Shown in pieces: positions 1-8,108 of a stretch of 53,291 nt of DNA; the stretch's first letter is position 1; each line of letters starts with the position of its first letter. The notes below the pieces were generated by a model. It did no database searches and was not told where the DNA came from. It was given only the letters and a program-made list of their open reading frames with translations. This DNA is from a bacterium (GTDB lineage: Bacteria; DUMJ01). The stretch spans positions 85,023 through 138,313 of the forward strand of contig DUMJ01000043.1 of NCBI GenBank assembly GCA_012839925.1, written 5' to 3'. The translations under genes and the position numbers were made by a program.

Positions 1-1
1 C

Positions 2-712
2 CATCCTGGCATCATAGAGTTCTACAAGAAGTACGAACTTTTAAAGGAGAAAGTATCAAAACTCGGGCTTAATATCCCTGTTGGTGGAAGATTCGGGATT
101 CATCCACCCCTATCTGCAGCCTGTGGCATATTGGAACCAGCTGAGGTCTTTATGTATCTTGTAGAAGATCCACAGTTAGTGCATAGGCTTTTTGAAAAAC
201 TGCTGATAGCATTTATAAAGATACATGATTTTGGAGATAAGTACTTTGGAGTAAAGACAACCCATCTGGGTCTTGCCGATGACCACTCAGCATTTGTCTC
301 TGATGAGATGTATAGACAGCATATAATGCCATATAATATGCTTCTCTATGGTCGTTATGGAATTAATGGGAGACATCTTCATGCAGATGGACCTAACGAC
401 CATCATTTTAAGACCTATGCAGATATAGTGAAGTTAACATCTATGGATATAGGTGGATTCAGCGATATCGCTAATGCAAAGCCAGTATTCAAGGACAAAG
501 TATTCTTCAGTGGAGGATTGAACTGTAAAGACCTGTATTATGATTTGGAGACAGCTGAAAAGGCTGTAAGACGGGCTATAAGTATTGGAGCCCCAGGAGG
601 TGGTTATGCCCTTGCGGTTGGAGGAGAGACATATGCAGGGGTAAAACCAGATACACTCATTCAGATGGTTAAATATGCCAAGGAGATTGGCAAATATCCA
701 ATAAAAATATAA
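2..712 (+). CDS. Uroporphyrinogen-decarboxylase-family (MtaA/CmuA-like) protein, 5' end cut off
   Basis: The frame is open from the window edge (first full codon at base 2) to the stop at 710-712, so only the C-terminal ~236 residues are present. The segment HLHADGPNDHHF, followed by a DIGGFSDIA stretch and a Gly-rich C-terminus (GAPGGGYALAVGGE), matches the C-terminal half of the URO-D fold. Members far from haem clusters are usually cobalamin- or corrinoid-protein-dependent methyltransferases rather than true HemE. No haem genes are nearby, and a cobalamin-dependent NrdJ elsewhere in the window shows that B12 is used, so a methyltransferase role is favoured by inference. The next gene starts 20 bases downstream with its own AGGAGG, so the two are probably cotranscribed. 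The substrate cannot be told. Confidence 0.85.
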   Translation, partial: HPGIIEFYKKYELLKEKVSKLGLNIPVGGRFGIHPPLSAACGILEPAEVFMYLVEDPQLVHRLFEKLLIAFIKIHDFGDKYFGVKTTHLGLADDHSAFVSDEMYRQHIMPYNMLLYGRYGINGRHLHADGPNDHHFKTYADIVKLTSMDIGGFSDIANAKPVFKDKVFFSGGLNCKDLYYDLETAEKAVRRAISIGAPGGGYALAVGGETYAGVKPDTLIQMVKYAKEIGKYPIKI

Positions 713-731
713 ATTTATAGAGGAGGTTTTT

Positions 732-1130
732 ATGTCTATAAAGGGATTAGACCATATATCCATTATAGTTAGTGATCTTGAAGAGAATCTTAATTTTTAC
801 AGAGATACACTCGGTTTTAGTATAGTAAGGGACTTCTATGATGAGAAAGAGAAGGCGAGGATAGTATTTCTCAATATCGGTAATACTATGCTGGAGTTAA
901 TAGCCCCGGATGATAGACCATCAGAGGGGATGAAAACTTCCTGGGAGGAGAGAAAGAGAGGAGGGGTGGAACATATTGCCCTTCTGGTTGATAATATGGA
1001 TGATACTTATAACTATTTAAAGTCGAAAGGGATTGACTTTATCCTGGGTCCAATAGAATTTCCAGATGGGAAGTATGGATATTTTTATGGACCTGATGGG
1101 GTTCTACTGGAAGTGATTTGCTGGAAGTAG
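732..1130 (+). CDS. VOC-superfamily metalloenzyme (glyoxalase I / methylmalonyl-CoA epimerase-like)
   Basis: A 132-residue protein with the paired beta-alpha-beta-beta-beta modules of the vicinal-oxygen-chelate fold. The expected four metal ligands are all visible: His8 (GLDHISIIV), Glu55 (MLELIAP), His81 (GVEHIALLV) and Glu127 (GVLLEVICW). This places it with metal-dependent VOC lyases or epimerases rather than with ligandless antibiotic-binding relatives. Length is normal for a single-domain member. The ATG at 732 is preceded by AGGAGG at 721-726. It follows the URO-D-family gene closely and probably shares its transcript. The exact reaction (lactoylglutathione lyase, methylmalonyl-CoA epimerase or another) cannot be decided from sequence. 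Confidence 0.85.
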   Translation: MSIKGLDHISIIVSDLEENLNFYRDTLGFSIVRDFYDEKEKARIVFLNIGNTMLELIAPDDRPSEGMKTSWEERKRGGVEHIALLVDNMDDTYNYLKSKGIDFILGPIEFPDGKYGYFYGPDGVLLEVICWK

Positions 1131-1157
1131 ATCGGTGATTATTTCCCTAGACTACTG

Positions 1158-2042
1158 ATGGAAGATAAGTCCAGTATAATTTATATTATAGAGACCCTTC
1201 GTCCCAGGCAATGGGTTAAGAACCTTTTAATTTTTGCTGGTTTAATATTCTCTCAGAACCTCTTTAATCCGGAGAAGTTTTTATACTCCCTTTTAGCCTT
1301 TCTCCTCTTCTGTCTGGTCTCTGGTATAGTTTATACTGTAAATGACATAATAGATTTACCATATGATAAAGTTAATCCTTTAAAGTCTAAAAGACCACTT
1401 GCTTCCGGTAGACTTAAGGTTTCTTATGCCAGGCTTGCAGTGGCTATCTTGCTGCCATTATCTCTGATAGGCTCTTATCTTTTGCATCGTAGATTTTTCA
1501 TGGTTGTGGCAGGCTATATATTACTTCAGATTTTATATACCCTCTATATCAAGGATATTCCGATATTAGATGTACTTTCCATCTCATTTGGCTCACTCCT
1601 CAGGGTGGTTGCAGGAACAGTGGTTATAGATGTCTCCATATCATCCTGGTTGATTATCTGTACGATACTCTTAGCATTACTCCTTGCCCTTAGTAAGAGG
1701 AGGTATGAGTTAATTAATCTTGAAGACGCTGGGGTGAAACGTAAGGTCCTCAAGGATTATGATTTACAGCTTTTAGACCAGATGATAAACATAACCACTT
1801 CATCTGTTCTTATTGCGTATACACTTTATACTATGTCCCAGAGGACCATCGAAAGATTTGATACCAGTGATCTTCTATTTACTGTGCCGTTCGTCCTGTA
1901 TGGTCTCTTCAGATATCTGTATCTGATATATAGAAGAGGATTTGGGGAGAGCCCTGAAGAAGCGTTTATTATTGACAAGCCATTGATGATAGATATTATT
2001 CTTTGGATTATAATAGTCTTTGTGATAATCTATATATTGTGA
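1158..2042 (+). CDS. UbiA-family prenyltransferase, decaprenyl-phosphate phosphoribosyltransferase-like
   Basis: A 294-residue polytopic membrane protein with about eight to nine hydrophobic segments. The N-terminal RPRQWVKN motif and the Asp-rich loop N62-D63-x-x-D66-x3-D70 followed by KSKRPLASG (77-84) are typical of the UbiA branch that includes decaprenyl-phosphate 5-phosphoribosyltransferase. That enzyme moves phosphoribose from PRPP onto a polyprenyl phosphate. A second conserved loop lies at 130-138 (YIKDIPILD), then Arg149 and K180-R181-R182. Menaquinone and haem-O relatives use a different second motif. The neighbours (DUF362, GT-C glycosyltransferase, SMR-type transporter) fit lipid-linked sugar formation and use. 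The ATG at 1158 has no good Shine-Dalgarno; GGTGAT at 1134 is too far away. Confidence 0.8.
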   Translation: MEDKSSIIYIIETLRPRQWVKNLLIFAGLIFSQNLFNPEKFLYSLLAFLLFCLVSGIVYTVNDIIDLPYDKVNPLKSKRPLASGRLKVSYARLAVAILLPLSLIGSYLLHRRFFMVVAGYILLQILYTLYIKDIPILDVLSISFGSLLRVVAGTVVIDVSISSWLIICTILLALLLALSKRRYELINLEDAGVKRKVLKDYDLQLLDQMINITTSSVLIAYTLYTMSQRTIERFDTSDLLFTVPFVLYGLFRYLYLIYRRGFGESPEEAFIIDKPLMIDIILWIIIVFVIIYIL

Positions 2043-2055
2043 GGGAGAGCAGTTT

Positions 2056-3132
2056 ATGGCAAGATCAACTGTTGTGGTTTTAAAGACTGGTCCAAAGGGT
2101 GTTCTGGATGATTATGGCAGATTAATGAGGTTATCCAGGTACGGTGATTTTGTCAGAAGAGATATTGATATTATTCTAAAGCTCAATCTCTCCTGGACAA
2201 GATATTTCCCAGCATGTTCTTCTACCCCCTGGCAGGTGGAGGGTGTTATAAAAACACTCTTAGATGATGGATATGAGAGGGAAAGAATATTTCCAGTAGA
2301 GAACAGAACGGTTGTAACAAACCCGATAAAGGGAGCTATTAATAATAAGTGGTTACCTGTATTAGAGAGGTACGGACTTCACTTTATACCGCTGACTACA
2401 GTTAGATGGATTAAGTATGAGACCAGGACCAAACTATTAAGGCTTAATGAGATTTTCCCTGAAGGTTTTGAGATACCGGAGATGTTTATAGGGAAGAATA
2501 TTATTCATCTACCAACCGTTAAGACTCATGGTCATTCTATAACTACCGGGTCTATAAAGAATGCATTTGGTGGACTTCTGAAAGAGGTCAGGCATTACTG
2601 CCATAAATATATACATGAGGTCCTTGTCGATTTAATGATCATCCAGAGAGAGATTCATCCTGCTATATTTACCGTTATAGATGGAACGGTCTGTGGTGAT
2701 GGGGCTGGACCAAGGACGATGATCCCCAGAATAGAGAATTATATCCTTGCCGGTTTTGATCCGGTCGCTATAGATGCAGTGAGTGCCAAGATGATGGGTT
2801 TTAATCCGTTAGATATACCTTACATAGGTATGTGCAACGATATGAAATTAGGTGTGGGGGATTTGAGTAACATAGATATAATCGGTGAAGATATATCCGA
2901 GGTGAATTTCGGGTTTAAAACGAAGAGAAGCTTTGTCATATGGGGGGATCAGATGGTGAGAAAAGGACCTTTGAGATTTTTAGAAAAGCCTCTTTTATAT
3001 TCTCCGCTGATGGTGCTCCCCACACTGGCATCTAATATTTACCATGATTATATCTGGTATCCTGTTATCGGTAGATCAAGGATAAAGGACTTTATGAAAA
3101 CGGAGTGGGGAGAGTTATTTAAGAGATATTGA
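2056..3132 (+). CDS. DUF362 domain-containing protein
   Basis: A 358-residue soluble protein of the DUF362 family, recognised from the KTHGHSITTGSIKNAFGG stretch, the FDPVAIDAVSAKMMG segment and the following NPLDIPYIG. Many DUF362 proteins end in a 4Fe-4S ferredoxin domain. This one has no CxxCxxC cluster at its C-terminus and so is the short form. The biochemical role is not established for this family. It starts 13 bases after the UbiA-like gene with GGGAGAG upstream of its ATG, and its stop is 17 bases before the glycosyltransferase start. It is therefore embedded in the putative lipid-linked sugar operon, although that does not define its function. Confidence 0.8.
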   Translation: MARSTVVVLKTGPKGVLDDYGRLMRLSRYGDFVRRDIDIILKLNLSWTRYFPACSSTPWQVEGVIKTLLDDGYERERIFPVENRTVVTNPIKGAINNKWLPVLERYGLHFIPLTTVRWIKYETRTKLLRLNEIFPEGFEIPEMFIGKNIIHLPTVKTHGHSITTGSIKNAFGGLLKEVRHYCHKYIHEVLVDLMIIQREIHPAIFTVIDGTVCGDGAGPRTMIPRIENYILAGFDPVAIDAVSAKMMGFNPLDIPYIGMCNDMKLGVGDLSNIDIIGEDISEVNFGFKTKRSFVIWGDQMVRKGPLRFLEKPLLYSPLMVLPTLASNIYHDYIWYPVIGRSRIKDFMKTEWGELFKRY

Positions 3133-3149
3133 CTTGGGGAGGATCTATA

Positions 3150-4934
3150 ATGGATTATATTCTAAAAGAGAGGAAATTGTTTTTATTTGCTTTAATAATC
3201 AGCATATTATTCCTTTACGGCAGTATCAATATCAGTTACAATATGTACGATGAGGGTATAGTAGTTTATGGGGCAAGCAGAATACTTAAAGGAGATATGC
3301 CGTACAGAGATTTCTGGACTATGTATGCCCCTGGTCAGTTTTATACGGTGGCATTTCTATTTAAGATCTTTGGAGAAAATCTTTTTGTCACAAGGGTTTA
3401 CAGTGCTACTATAAATCTTCTGATAGTTTTGCTGGTATATTTTATTGTTAGAAAAGTCTCGGACGAAAGGTTGGCGCTTCTCTCCCTGGTTCTTTCCACC
3501 CTTTGGATGGGCGGTTGGGGTCTGTTTTACTCTTCTCCAACCCCAGCCGGGACATTCTGGAGTCTCTTGGGCATATACTTTGTGATTGATTTTCTCTCTA
3601 CAGAGAAACTCTCAAGTCTATTTACTGGTGGTATCATTACTGGTATAGGTGCTATCTTCAGGCATGATATAGGTGGTTATACATTTATAGCTTCAACTAT
3701 AGTGATACTGTTTTATGCGTATCTAAAGATATCTGATAGGAGTATTAAAGATACCATAAAACTCTGGGGTAGATATCTTGCCGGTACTGTAGCAGGATTT
3801 CTGCCATTTGCCATCTATTTTTTAGTTAACGTTCCATTTGGAGAGATCATCTATGACCTTATAATCTTTCCAGGTAAAGTTTTCCTCAGGGTTAGAGATT
3901 TACCTTATCCGGGTTTTGGATTTAATCTATACTCTTTTCTTTTCTATTTCCCAATAATAATATATCTAATTTCTGGGATTTTTATAGTTTTAAATATATT
4001 TAAATTGAAATATTTTAAAGGGAATGAGTGGGTTAATTTACTCTTTTTAATACTTGGTCTTTTCTTCTTTAATCAGGCGTGGGTAAGGTCAGATGTTCCT
4101 CATTTACTTCCAACCATAATTCCAGCGATTATGTTATTATCTTCTCTTTATAAGAGTGAACTTATCAAAATTCTGGGAAGGAGAGAAATTATTATCAAAA
4201 TTCTTCTCCTTCTTATGGGGTTTATCCTTACCCTTGCTCTATATCTTAATGCTTTAAAGGGTCTTGTTATCGCTGTATATGCACTCCCTCTTGTGTTGGG
4301 GACGGTAATATCCATCATTATATATATCCCTGTTCAGTTCAGGAGATTCTATAGAGATATCCCTGCTAAGGCTACTTTGCAGGTAGTCTCTCTGGTGTTA
4401 TCTGTTTTTGTCATTTTCAGTTGTTTTAGAGATTTTAAGGGTGTTTCTATCCATCGCATTTTCTCTTTTAAGATACCAGGGCTTGTAACATCTCAATTTG
4501 AAAGGGCTAAAGGGATATACGTCTTTCAGGGGCAGGAGACTTACCTTGAACCTGCCATTAAAATCGTTCGGGCAAACACAAAACCAGACGAGCTTATATT
4601 TGTCGGAAATTCAAGACATGACAGAATCTTTATTAATGATATAATGTTTTACTTTCTCTGTGAGAGACATAGTGCCACAAAATATCATGAACTTCATCCA
4701 GGATTGGCTAATACCAGGAAGGTTCAGCTTGAAATCATCGATGAGTTAAAAAGGAATAATGTGAAAATTATAGTCTTATGGAATGGTGCTGAGAATGTTG
4801 TAGAACCCAATGAGAGTTCAGTTAGTACAGGTGTAAATGACCTGGATGACTTTATCAGATTAAACTATGCTACTATTATGTACCTGGGACCATATAGAAT
4901 CTTACATAGAATAACAGGTGGTGAGATAGGTTGA
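3150..4934 (+). CDS. GT-C fold membrane glycosyltransferase (GT39/PMT-like)
   Basis: About 594 residues. The N-terminal 400 are strongly hydrophobic (roughly ten membrane segments), followed by a hydrophilic C-terminal domain of about 150 residues. The acidic YDEG motif lies in the loop after the first membrane segment, followed by YRDFWTMYAPG. This is the layout of GT-C transferases, which use a polyprenyl-phosphate-linked sugar and carry a catalytic acidic residue in this loop. I chose the ATG at 3150 because GGGGAGGA (3136-3143) stands six bases before it. An in-frame TTG at 3129 lies before the Shine-Dalgarno and overlaps the DUF362 stop. It probably moves a sugar from a lipid carrier outside the membrane. 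The acceptor is unknown. Confidence 0.8.
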   Translation: MDYILKERKLFLFALIISILFLYGSINISYNMYDEGIVVYGASRILKGDMPYRDFWTMYAPGQFYTVAFLFKIFGENLFVTRVYSATINLLIVLLVYFIVRKVSDERLALLSLVLSTLWMGGWGLFYSSPTPAGTFWSLLGIYFVIDFLSTEKLSSLFTGGIITGIGAIFRHDIGGYTFIASTIVILFYAYLKISDRSIKDTIKLWGRYLAGTVAGFLPFAIYFLVNVPFGEIIYDLIIFPGKVFLRVRDLPYPGFGFNLYSFLFYFPIIIYLISGIFIVLNIFKLKYFKGNEWVNLLFLILGLFFFNQAWVRSDVPHLLPTIIPAIMLLSSLYKSELIKILGRREIIIKILLLLMGFILTLALYLNALKGLVIAVYALPLVLGTVISIIIYIPVQFRRFYRDIPAKATLQVVSLVLSVFVIFSCFRDFKGVSIHRIFSFKIPGLVTSQFERAKGIYVFQGQETYLEPAIKIVRANTKPDELIFVGNSRHDRIFINDIMFYFLCERHSATKYHELHPGLANTRKVQLEIIDELKRNNVKIIVLWNGAENVVEPNESSVSTGVNDLDDFIRLNYATIMYLGPYRILHRITGGEIG

Positions 4935-5275
4935 TTTATATACTGCTTGTACTTTCTCTTATATCGAATGCACTGGCTAATGTATTTATAAAAGCTGGGA
5001 TGAGAGATTATACTGGGGGTATACTTCACATATTTCATCATTTGTTAAGGAGCCCTCTCGTACTTGCAGGGCTTTTATTTTTTGGTCTTGCCTTTATCGG
5101 GTACAGTTTTGTCCTTTCCAGATTAGAGCTGAGCATAGCGTATCCAATAATGACAGGTGCTGGTTTTGCAATTGTCTCTATATTCTCTTTCATACTGTTC
5201 GGTGAAAGTTTTAGTCCGGTTAAAATCATTGGTATAATCTTTGTCTTTATTGGTATAATCCTTCTATCCAGGTAG
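4931..5275 (+). CDS. SMR/EamA-type small membrane protein, ArnE/ArnF-like candidate lipid-sugar flippase
   Basis: A 114-residue protein with four predicted membrane helices and the small-multidrug-resistance pattern (ELSIAYPIMTGAGFAIVSI, then FGESFSPVKIIGIIFVFIG). Helix one reads ISNALANVFIKAG. The membrane glutamate needed for proton-coupled drug export in EmrE is not present there, which argues against a drug pump and for the ArnE/ArnF or polyprenyl-phospho-sugar flippase branch. The TTG start at 4931 overlaps the stop of the glycosyltransferase by four bases, a sign of translational coupling. Physical coupling to a GT-C enzyme is the main support for a flippase role. That role is inference. 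Confidence 0.75.
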   Translation: MIYILLVLSLISNALANVFIKAGMRDYTGGILHIFHHLLRSPLVLAGLLFFGLAFIGYSFVLSRLELSIAYPIMTGAGFAIVSIFSFILFGESFSPVKIIGIIFVFIGIILLSR

Positions 5276-5279
5276 ATTG

Positions 5280-5288
5280 TGGTATAAT
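5280..5288 (+). promoter_or_regulatory. Extended -10 promoter (TGG-TATAAT)
   Basis: TATAAT at 5283-5288 is preceded by TG at 5280-5281, forming a TGn extended -10. It begins five bases after the SMR gene stop. No clear -35 is seen. It would start transcription near 5295, giving a leader of about 36 bases before the ATG at 5331, and would serve the 27-codon ORF and the isomerase gene. Confidence 0.5.
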
Positions 5289-5330
5289 TAAGTTAAGGTT
5301 AATCCAGATTGACGGAAGGAGGGAAGATCT

Positions 5331-5414
5331 ATGAGTGATAAGTCGTTGAGAGTAGGTGTTATAGAAGAAGTGATAAGTCTTCCATTAAAAAATAATAGGA
5401 GGTGGTTTGATTGA
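5331..5414 (+). pseudogene. 27-codon ORF, probable internally deleted Gfo/Idh/MocA gene or leader peptide
   Basis: An ATG at 5331 has a strong AAGGAGG (5316-5322) eight bases upstream. The 27-residue product starts MSDKSLRVGVI and ends EEVISLPLKNNRRWFD. The first part matches the start of NAD-binding Gfo/Idh/MocA oxidoreductases (compare KKLRVGIIGVGG in the gene at 44927-45994). The ISLPL stretch resembles the C-terminal end of the same family. This suggests an in-frame loss of nearly the whole gene. The stop overlaps the TTG start of the isomerase gene (TTGA), and the ORF carries that gene's AGGAGGT, so it may be kept for translational coupling. A functional short leader peptide is the alternative. 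Confidence 0.45.
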
Positions 5415-6382
5415 AACTAGGAGTATTTGCTGTTCTGTTTCAAGATCTACCGGTAGAAGAAGCCCTTGATAAGATTGTTTCTTATGGGCTATCAGCGGTA
5501 GAGGTGGGATGTGGTGGTTATCCAGGTAATGCTCACTGTAAGCCTTCAGAATTATTAAAGGATAAAACAGCTATTAAGAACTTTAAAAAGTTGTTTGAAG
5601 ATAGGGGACTGCTCATAAGTGCGTTGAGTGTCCATGGAAATCCGTTACATCCGCAGGAAGAGATGGCTAAAAAATTCCACCAGGACTGGCAGGATACTGT
5701 TAGACTTGCCGGAGAGATGGAAGTTCCTGTAGTGATAACCTTCTCTGGATGTCCTGGTGACTCAGAGAATTCCAGATATCCAAACTGGGTAACCTGTCCA
5801 TGGCCTCCTGATTATCTATCTATTCTGAAGTGGCAATGGGAAGAGAAGATCATCCCTTACTGGAAGAAGGAGGCAGAGTTTGCTAACTCTTATGGTATAA
5901 AAAAGATAGCATTTGAGATGCATCCAGGATTTGCGGTTTATAATGTGGATACCCTCTTAAGATTAAGAAAAGCAGTGGGTCCTTCTATTGGTGCTAATTT
6001 TGACCCCAGTCATCTATTCTGGCAGGGGGTAGACCCAGTGGCTGCTATCAGGGCTCTGGGTAAGGAGAATGCGATATTCCACTTCCATGCCAAAGATACA
6101 TATATAGACCCTATCAACACTGCGGTAAACGGTGTGCTGGATAATAAGCCATATACGCAGGTCTTGGAAAGGTCCTGGATCTTCAGAAGTGTAGGGTATG
6201 GTCATGATTATAAGGTCTGGAAGGATATAGTGAGCGCTTTGAGGTCTGTAGGTTATGATTATGTGATGAGTATAGAGCATGAAGATGGTCTTGCTTCTAT
6301 AGAAGAAGGACTGAAGAAGGCTATTACTTTTCTCAAAGAGGTAATTCTGGAAGAGCCACCTGCTGTTCCCTGGTGGACGTAA
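5411..6382 (+). CDS. Sugar phosphate isomerase/epimerase (xylose isomerase-like TIM barrel)
   Basis: A 323-residue TIM-barrel protein of the AP-endonuclease-2/xylose-isomerase-like superfamily. The metal-binding set is visible in order: Glu in IAFEMHPG, Asp and His in NFDPSHLFWQG, His in HFHAKDTY, and Glu in MSIEHEDG near the C-terminus. These usually hold a divalent metal for aldose-ketose isomerisation or epimerisation of sugars or inositols. The TTG start at 5411 has AGGAGGT (5397-5403) seven bases upstream. The preceding short ORF overlaps it by four bases. Such isomerases commonly neighbour Gfo/Idh/MocA dehydrogenases, in line with the proposed remnant upstream. The substrate is not known. 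A hairpin at 6391-6410 follows. Confidence 0.85.
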   Translation: MKLGVFAVLFQDLPVEEALDKIVSYGLSAVEVGCGGYPGNAHCKPSELLKDKTAIKNFKKLFEDRGLLISALSVHGNPLHPQEEMAKKFHQDWQDTVRLAGEMEVPVVITFSGCPGDSENSRYPNWVTCPWPPDYLSILKWQWEEKIIPYWKKEAEFANSYGIKKIAFEMHPGFAVYNVDTLLRLRKAVGPSIGANFDPSHLFWQGVDPVAAIRALGKENAIFHFHAKDTYIDPINTAVNGVLDNKPYTQVLERSWIFRSVGYGHDYKVWKDIVSALRSVGYDYVMSIEHEDGLASIEEGLKKAITFLKEVILEEPPAVPWWT

Positions 6383-6390
6383 AAATGTGG

Positions 6391-6410
6391 GAGGGGCTTT
6401 TCTGCCCCTT
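6391..6410. terminator. Hairpin between convergent genes
   Basis: AGGGGC (6392-6397) pairs with GCCCCT (6404-6409) around the loop TTTTCT. It lies between the convergent stops of the isomerase gene (6382) and the herA-like gene (6414) and is followed by a moderately T-rich tract on the plus strand. A bidirectional terminator is likely. Confidence 0.6.
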
Positions 6411-6413
6411 CTA

Positions 6414-8108
6414 TTATTCTTTCCCCATTTCCTCCATTATATCGATTGTAAAATCTTCAGGTATATAATCCGATTCTCTGCTCTCCTGATATCTTGTAGC
6501 CCATGCCGGCATAGGGAATTGAACAAGGACAGTTTGTGGTAATCCTGGCTGATATACAAACATCTGACCAGGGGTCAGATACTGAACACGCTTTCTGTTT
6601 GCAGATCCAAGATAATCATAAACACTGTGTTCTGCCTCACTGGCATCCATATTACCGCATACCCTTATAGATGCATTCGATACCACCCTATGTGTTACTT
6701 CACTCGCTGTCTGCTGTGCTCCTATAAGGATTATACCCAGACTTCTCCCCCTTTCGGCTATATCCAGTACCGTCTCAGCAATAGGGCTGTCACCAGTTAG
6801 AGGTGCATATTTATTCAGCTCATCCAGCACTATAAAGACCAAAGGCCAGGGAGTTCCGGTTTTCTCCTTCTCCTCAACTATCGACTTCAGTACAGCACCT
6901 ACAGTGAAATATTGAGCCCTGGGAGATAATTTATGAATATCTATTACATTTACCTGAGCACTTCTCCAGTCTATACTATAAGATTCTGTTTCCACATCAA
7001 ATGGGAGGGTCTCCGGGACTATAAGAGGACCTATCTCCTGTTCCGCCCTGTACAACCTTCTCATAAATGCATCTCTGGTTCCAGATGCCACTCTACCCAT
7101 CACATCTTCTATACTTTCCTCTAGTGTCTGGATCATACTTTTTATAGATTGAAATTTAAGTCCATCTTTTAATTCTCTATTGAGCCAGTTTGTAGCTATT
7201 CTTATAGCCAGATATAACTGACTTGTATCTGAAAGATCTTTTGGAGAAAACAGATACCATAACAGGTCTTCTTCTCCAATCTCTCTCATCGTCCAGGCAA
7301 AAACATTAACCCCTTTCAGTCTGCTCTCTGTATTTGGGAGAATAGCATCATACTGTCCTCTCTTAGGTCTTGGTGGGGCATAAAATTTTACACTTTCGAA
7401 AGGTTTAGCCTTTAAACCCATAGCCTCGTACATTTTTCTGTCTTTGTCACTCAATTTTGAGTTTGGTGTATCAAGAAAGAGCAGGTCTTCCCCCTTTACA
7501 TTAAATATAACTGCATGTGTATTGGTCAGTCCAACCTCAGGATATGTCCTTTTTATCTCTTGAAGATTAGAAAAATAGGAGTAAAGAAGAAATGTAGCAT
7601 AAGATGTCTTTGTGGCTACTCCACTTTTCCCACTTATATTTATATGTCCACCCTTTATTCCTAGAATAAAATCAAGGTCCAGATATGCGGGTGTATTGTT
7701 GGATAAGAGTCCACAGGGGACCTTCCTCTTCTCCATCTTATCAAAGTATAGTGCAAGTTCAGTATCTCTTTCATCGGCAAGTCTCACTTCTGAGCCCGGT
7801 CTCGGTGGAATTTTAGGACTTGAACCATCCTCAGCCAATGTTCTAGTGACCACAATGTGACAGTAGTATGTAAGATTGGCATCAAAAAGTCCTTGAGAGT
7901 GAAATCTTGCCTGTTCATTAGTCTCCAGACCTTCTAGTCTGGACATTGCCTGGTCTACTATCCCATAGAAAGTTACCCTGCCAAATCTGGGATACTCGCA
8001 GGTTGTAACTATTATATCATCTACCTGCAGTGTCTGATTACCATCCACCTCTATATAGAATTCAAAAGGAGTAGATTCTCTAGTTCCCAATACTATACCG
8101 ACATTCAT
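6414..8108 (-). CDS. herA: HerA-like hexameric ATPase/DNA translocase
   Basis: A 564-residue protein with an N-terminal beta-rich HAS-barrel-like region (about 1-150) and a FtsK/HerA-class ATPase core (about 150-500). The P-loop region reads G160-KSGVATKTSY. It has the position and Lys-Thr pair of a Walker A motif but lacks the glycine normally just before the lysine. A Walker B motif is clear (FIVLDELNKYAP), and a GAQQTASEV segment follows as the sensor region. HerA partners the nuclease NurA to resect and translocate along DNA ends. The ATG at 8108 overlaps the NurA stop (ATGA) and has GAGGAGG upstream, so the subunits are translationally coupled. Cytoplasmic. Confidence 0.9.
   Translation of the reverse strand: MNVGIVLGTRESTPFEFYIEVDGNQTLQVDDIIVTTCEYPRFGRVTFYGIVDQAMSRLEGLETNEQARFHSQGLFDANLTYYCHIVVTRTLAEDGSSPKIPPRPGSEVRLADERDTELALYFDKMEKRKVPCGLLSNNTPAYLDLDFILGIKGGHINISGKSGVATKTSYATFLLYSYFSNLQEIKRTYPEVGLTNTHAVIFNVKGEDLLFLDTPNSKLSDKDRKMYEAMGLKAKPFESVKFYAPPRPKRGQYDAILPNTESRLKGVNVFAWTMREIGEEDLLWYLFSPKDLSDTSQLYLAIRIATNWLNRELKDGLKFQSIKSMIQTLEESIEDVMGRVASGTRDAFMRRLYRAEQEIGPLIVPETLPFDVETESYSIDWRSAQVNVIDIHKLSPRAQYFTVGAVLKSIVEEKEKTGTPWPLVFIVLDELNKYAPLTGDSPIAETVLDIAERGRSLGIILIGAQQTASEVTHRVVSNASIRVCGNMDASEAEHSVYDYLGSANRKRVQYLTPGQMFVYQPGLPQTVLVQFPMPAWATRYQESRESDYIPEDFTIDIMEEMGKE

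Noticed and set aside
5228..5259. Two ATTGGTATAAT repeats as promoters
   Set aside because: Both are inside the SMR gene and encode the recurring Ile-Gly-Ile-Ile helix sequence. Only the third copy, beyond the stop, was called as a promoter.
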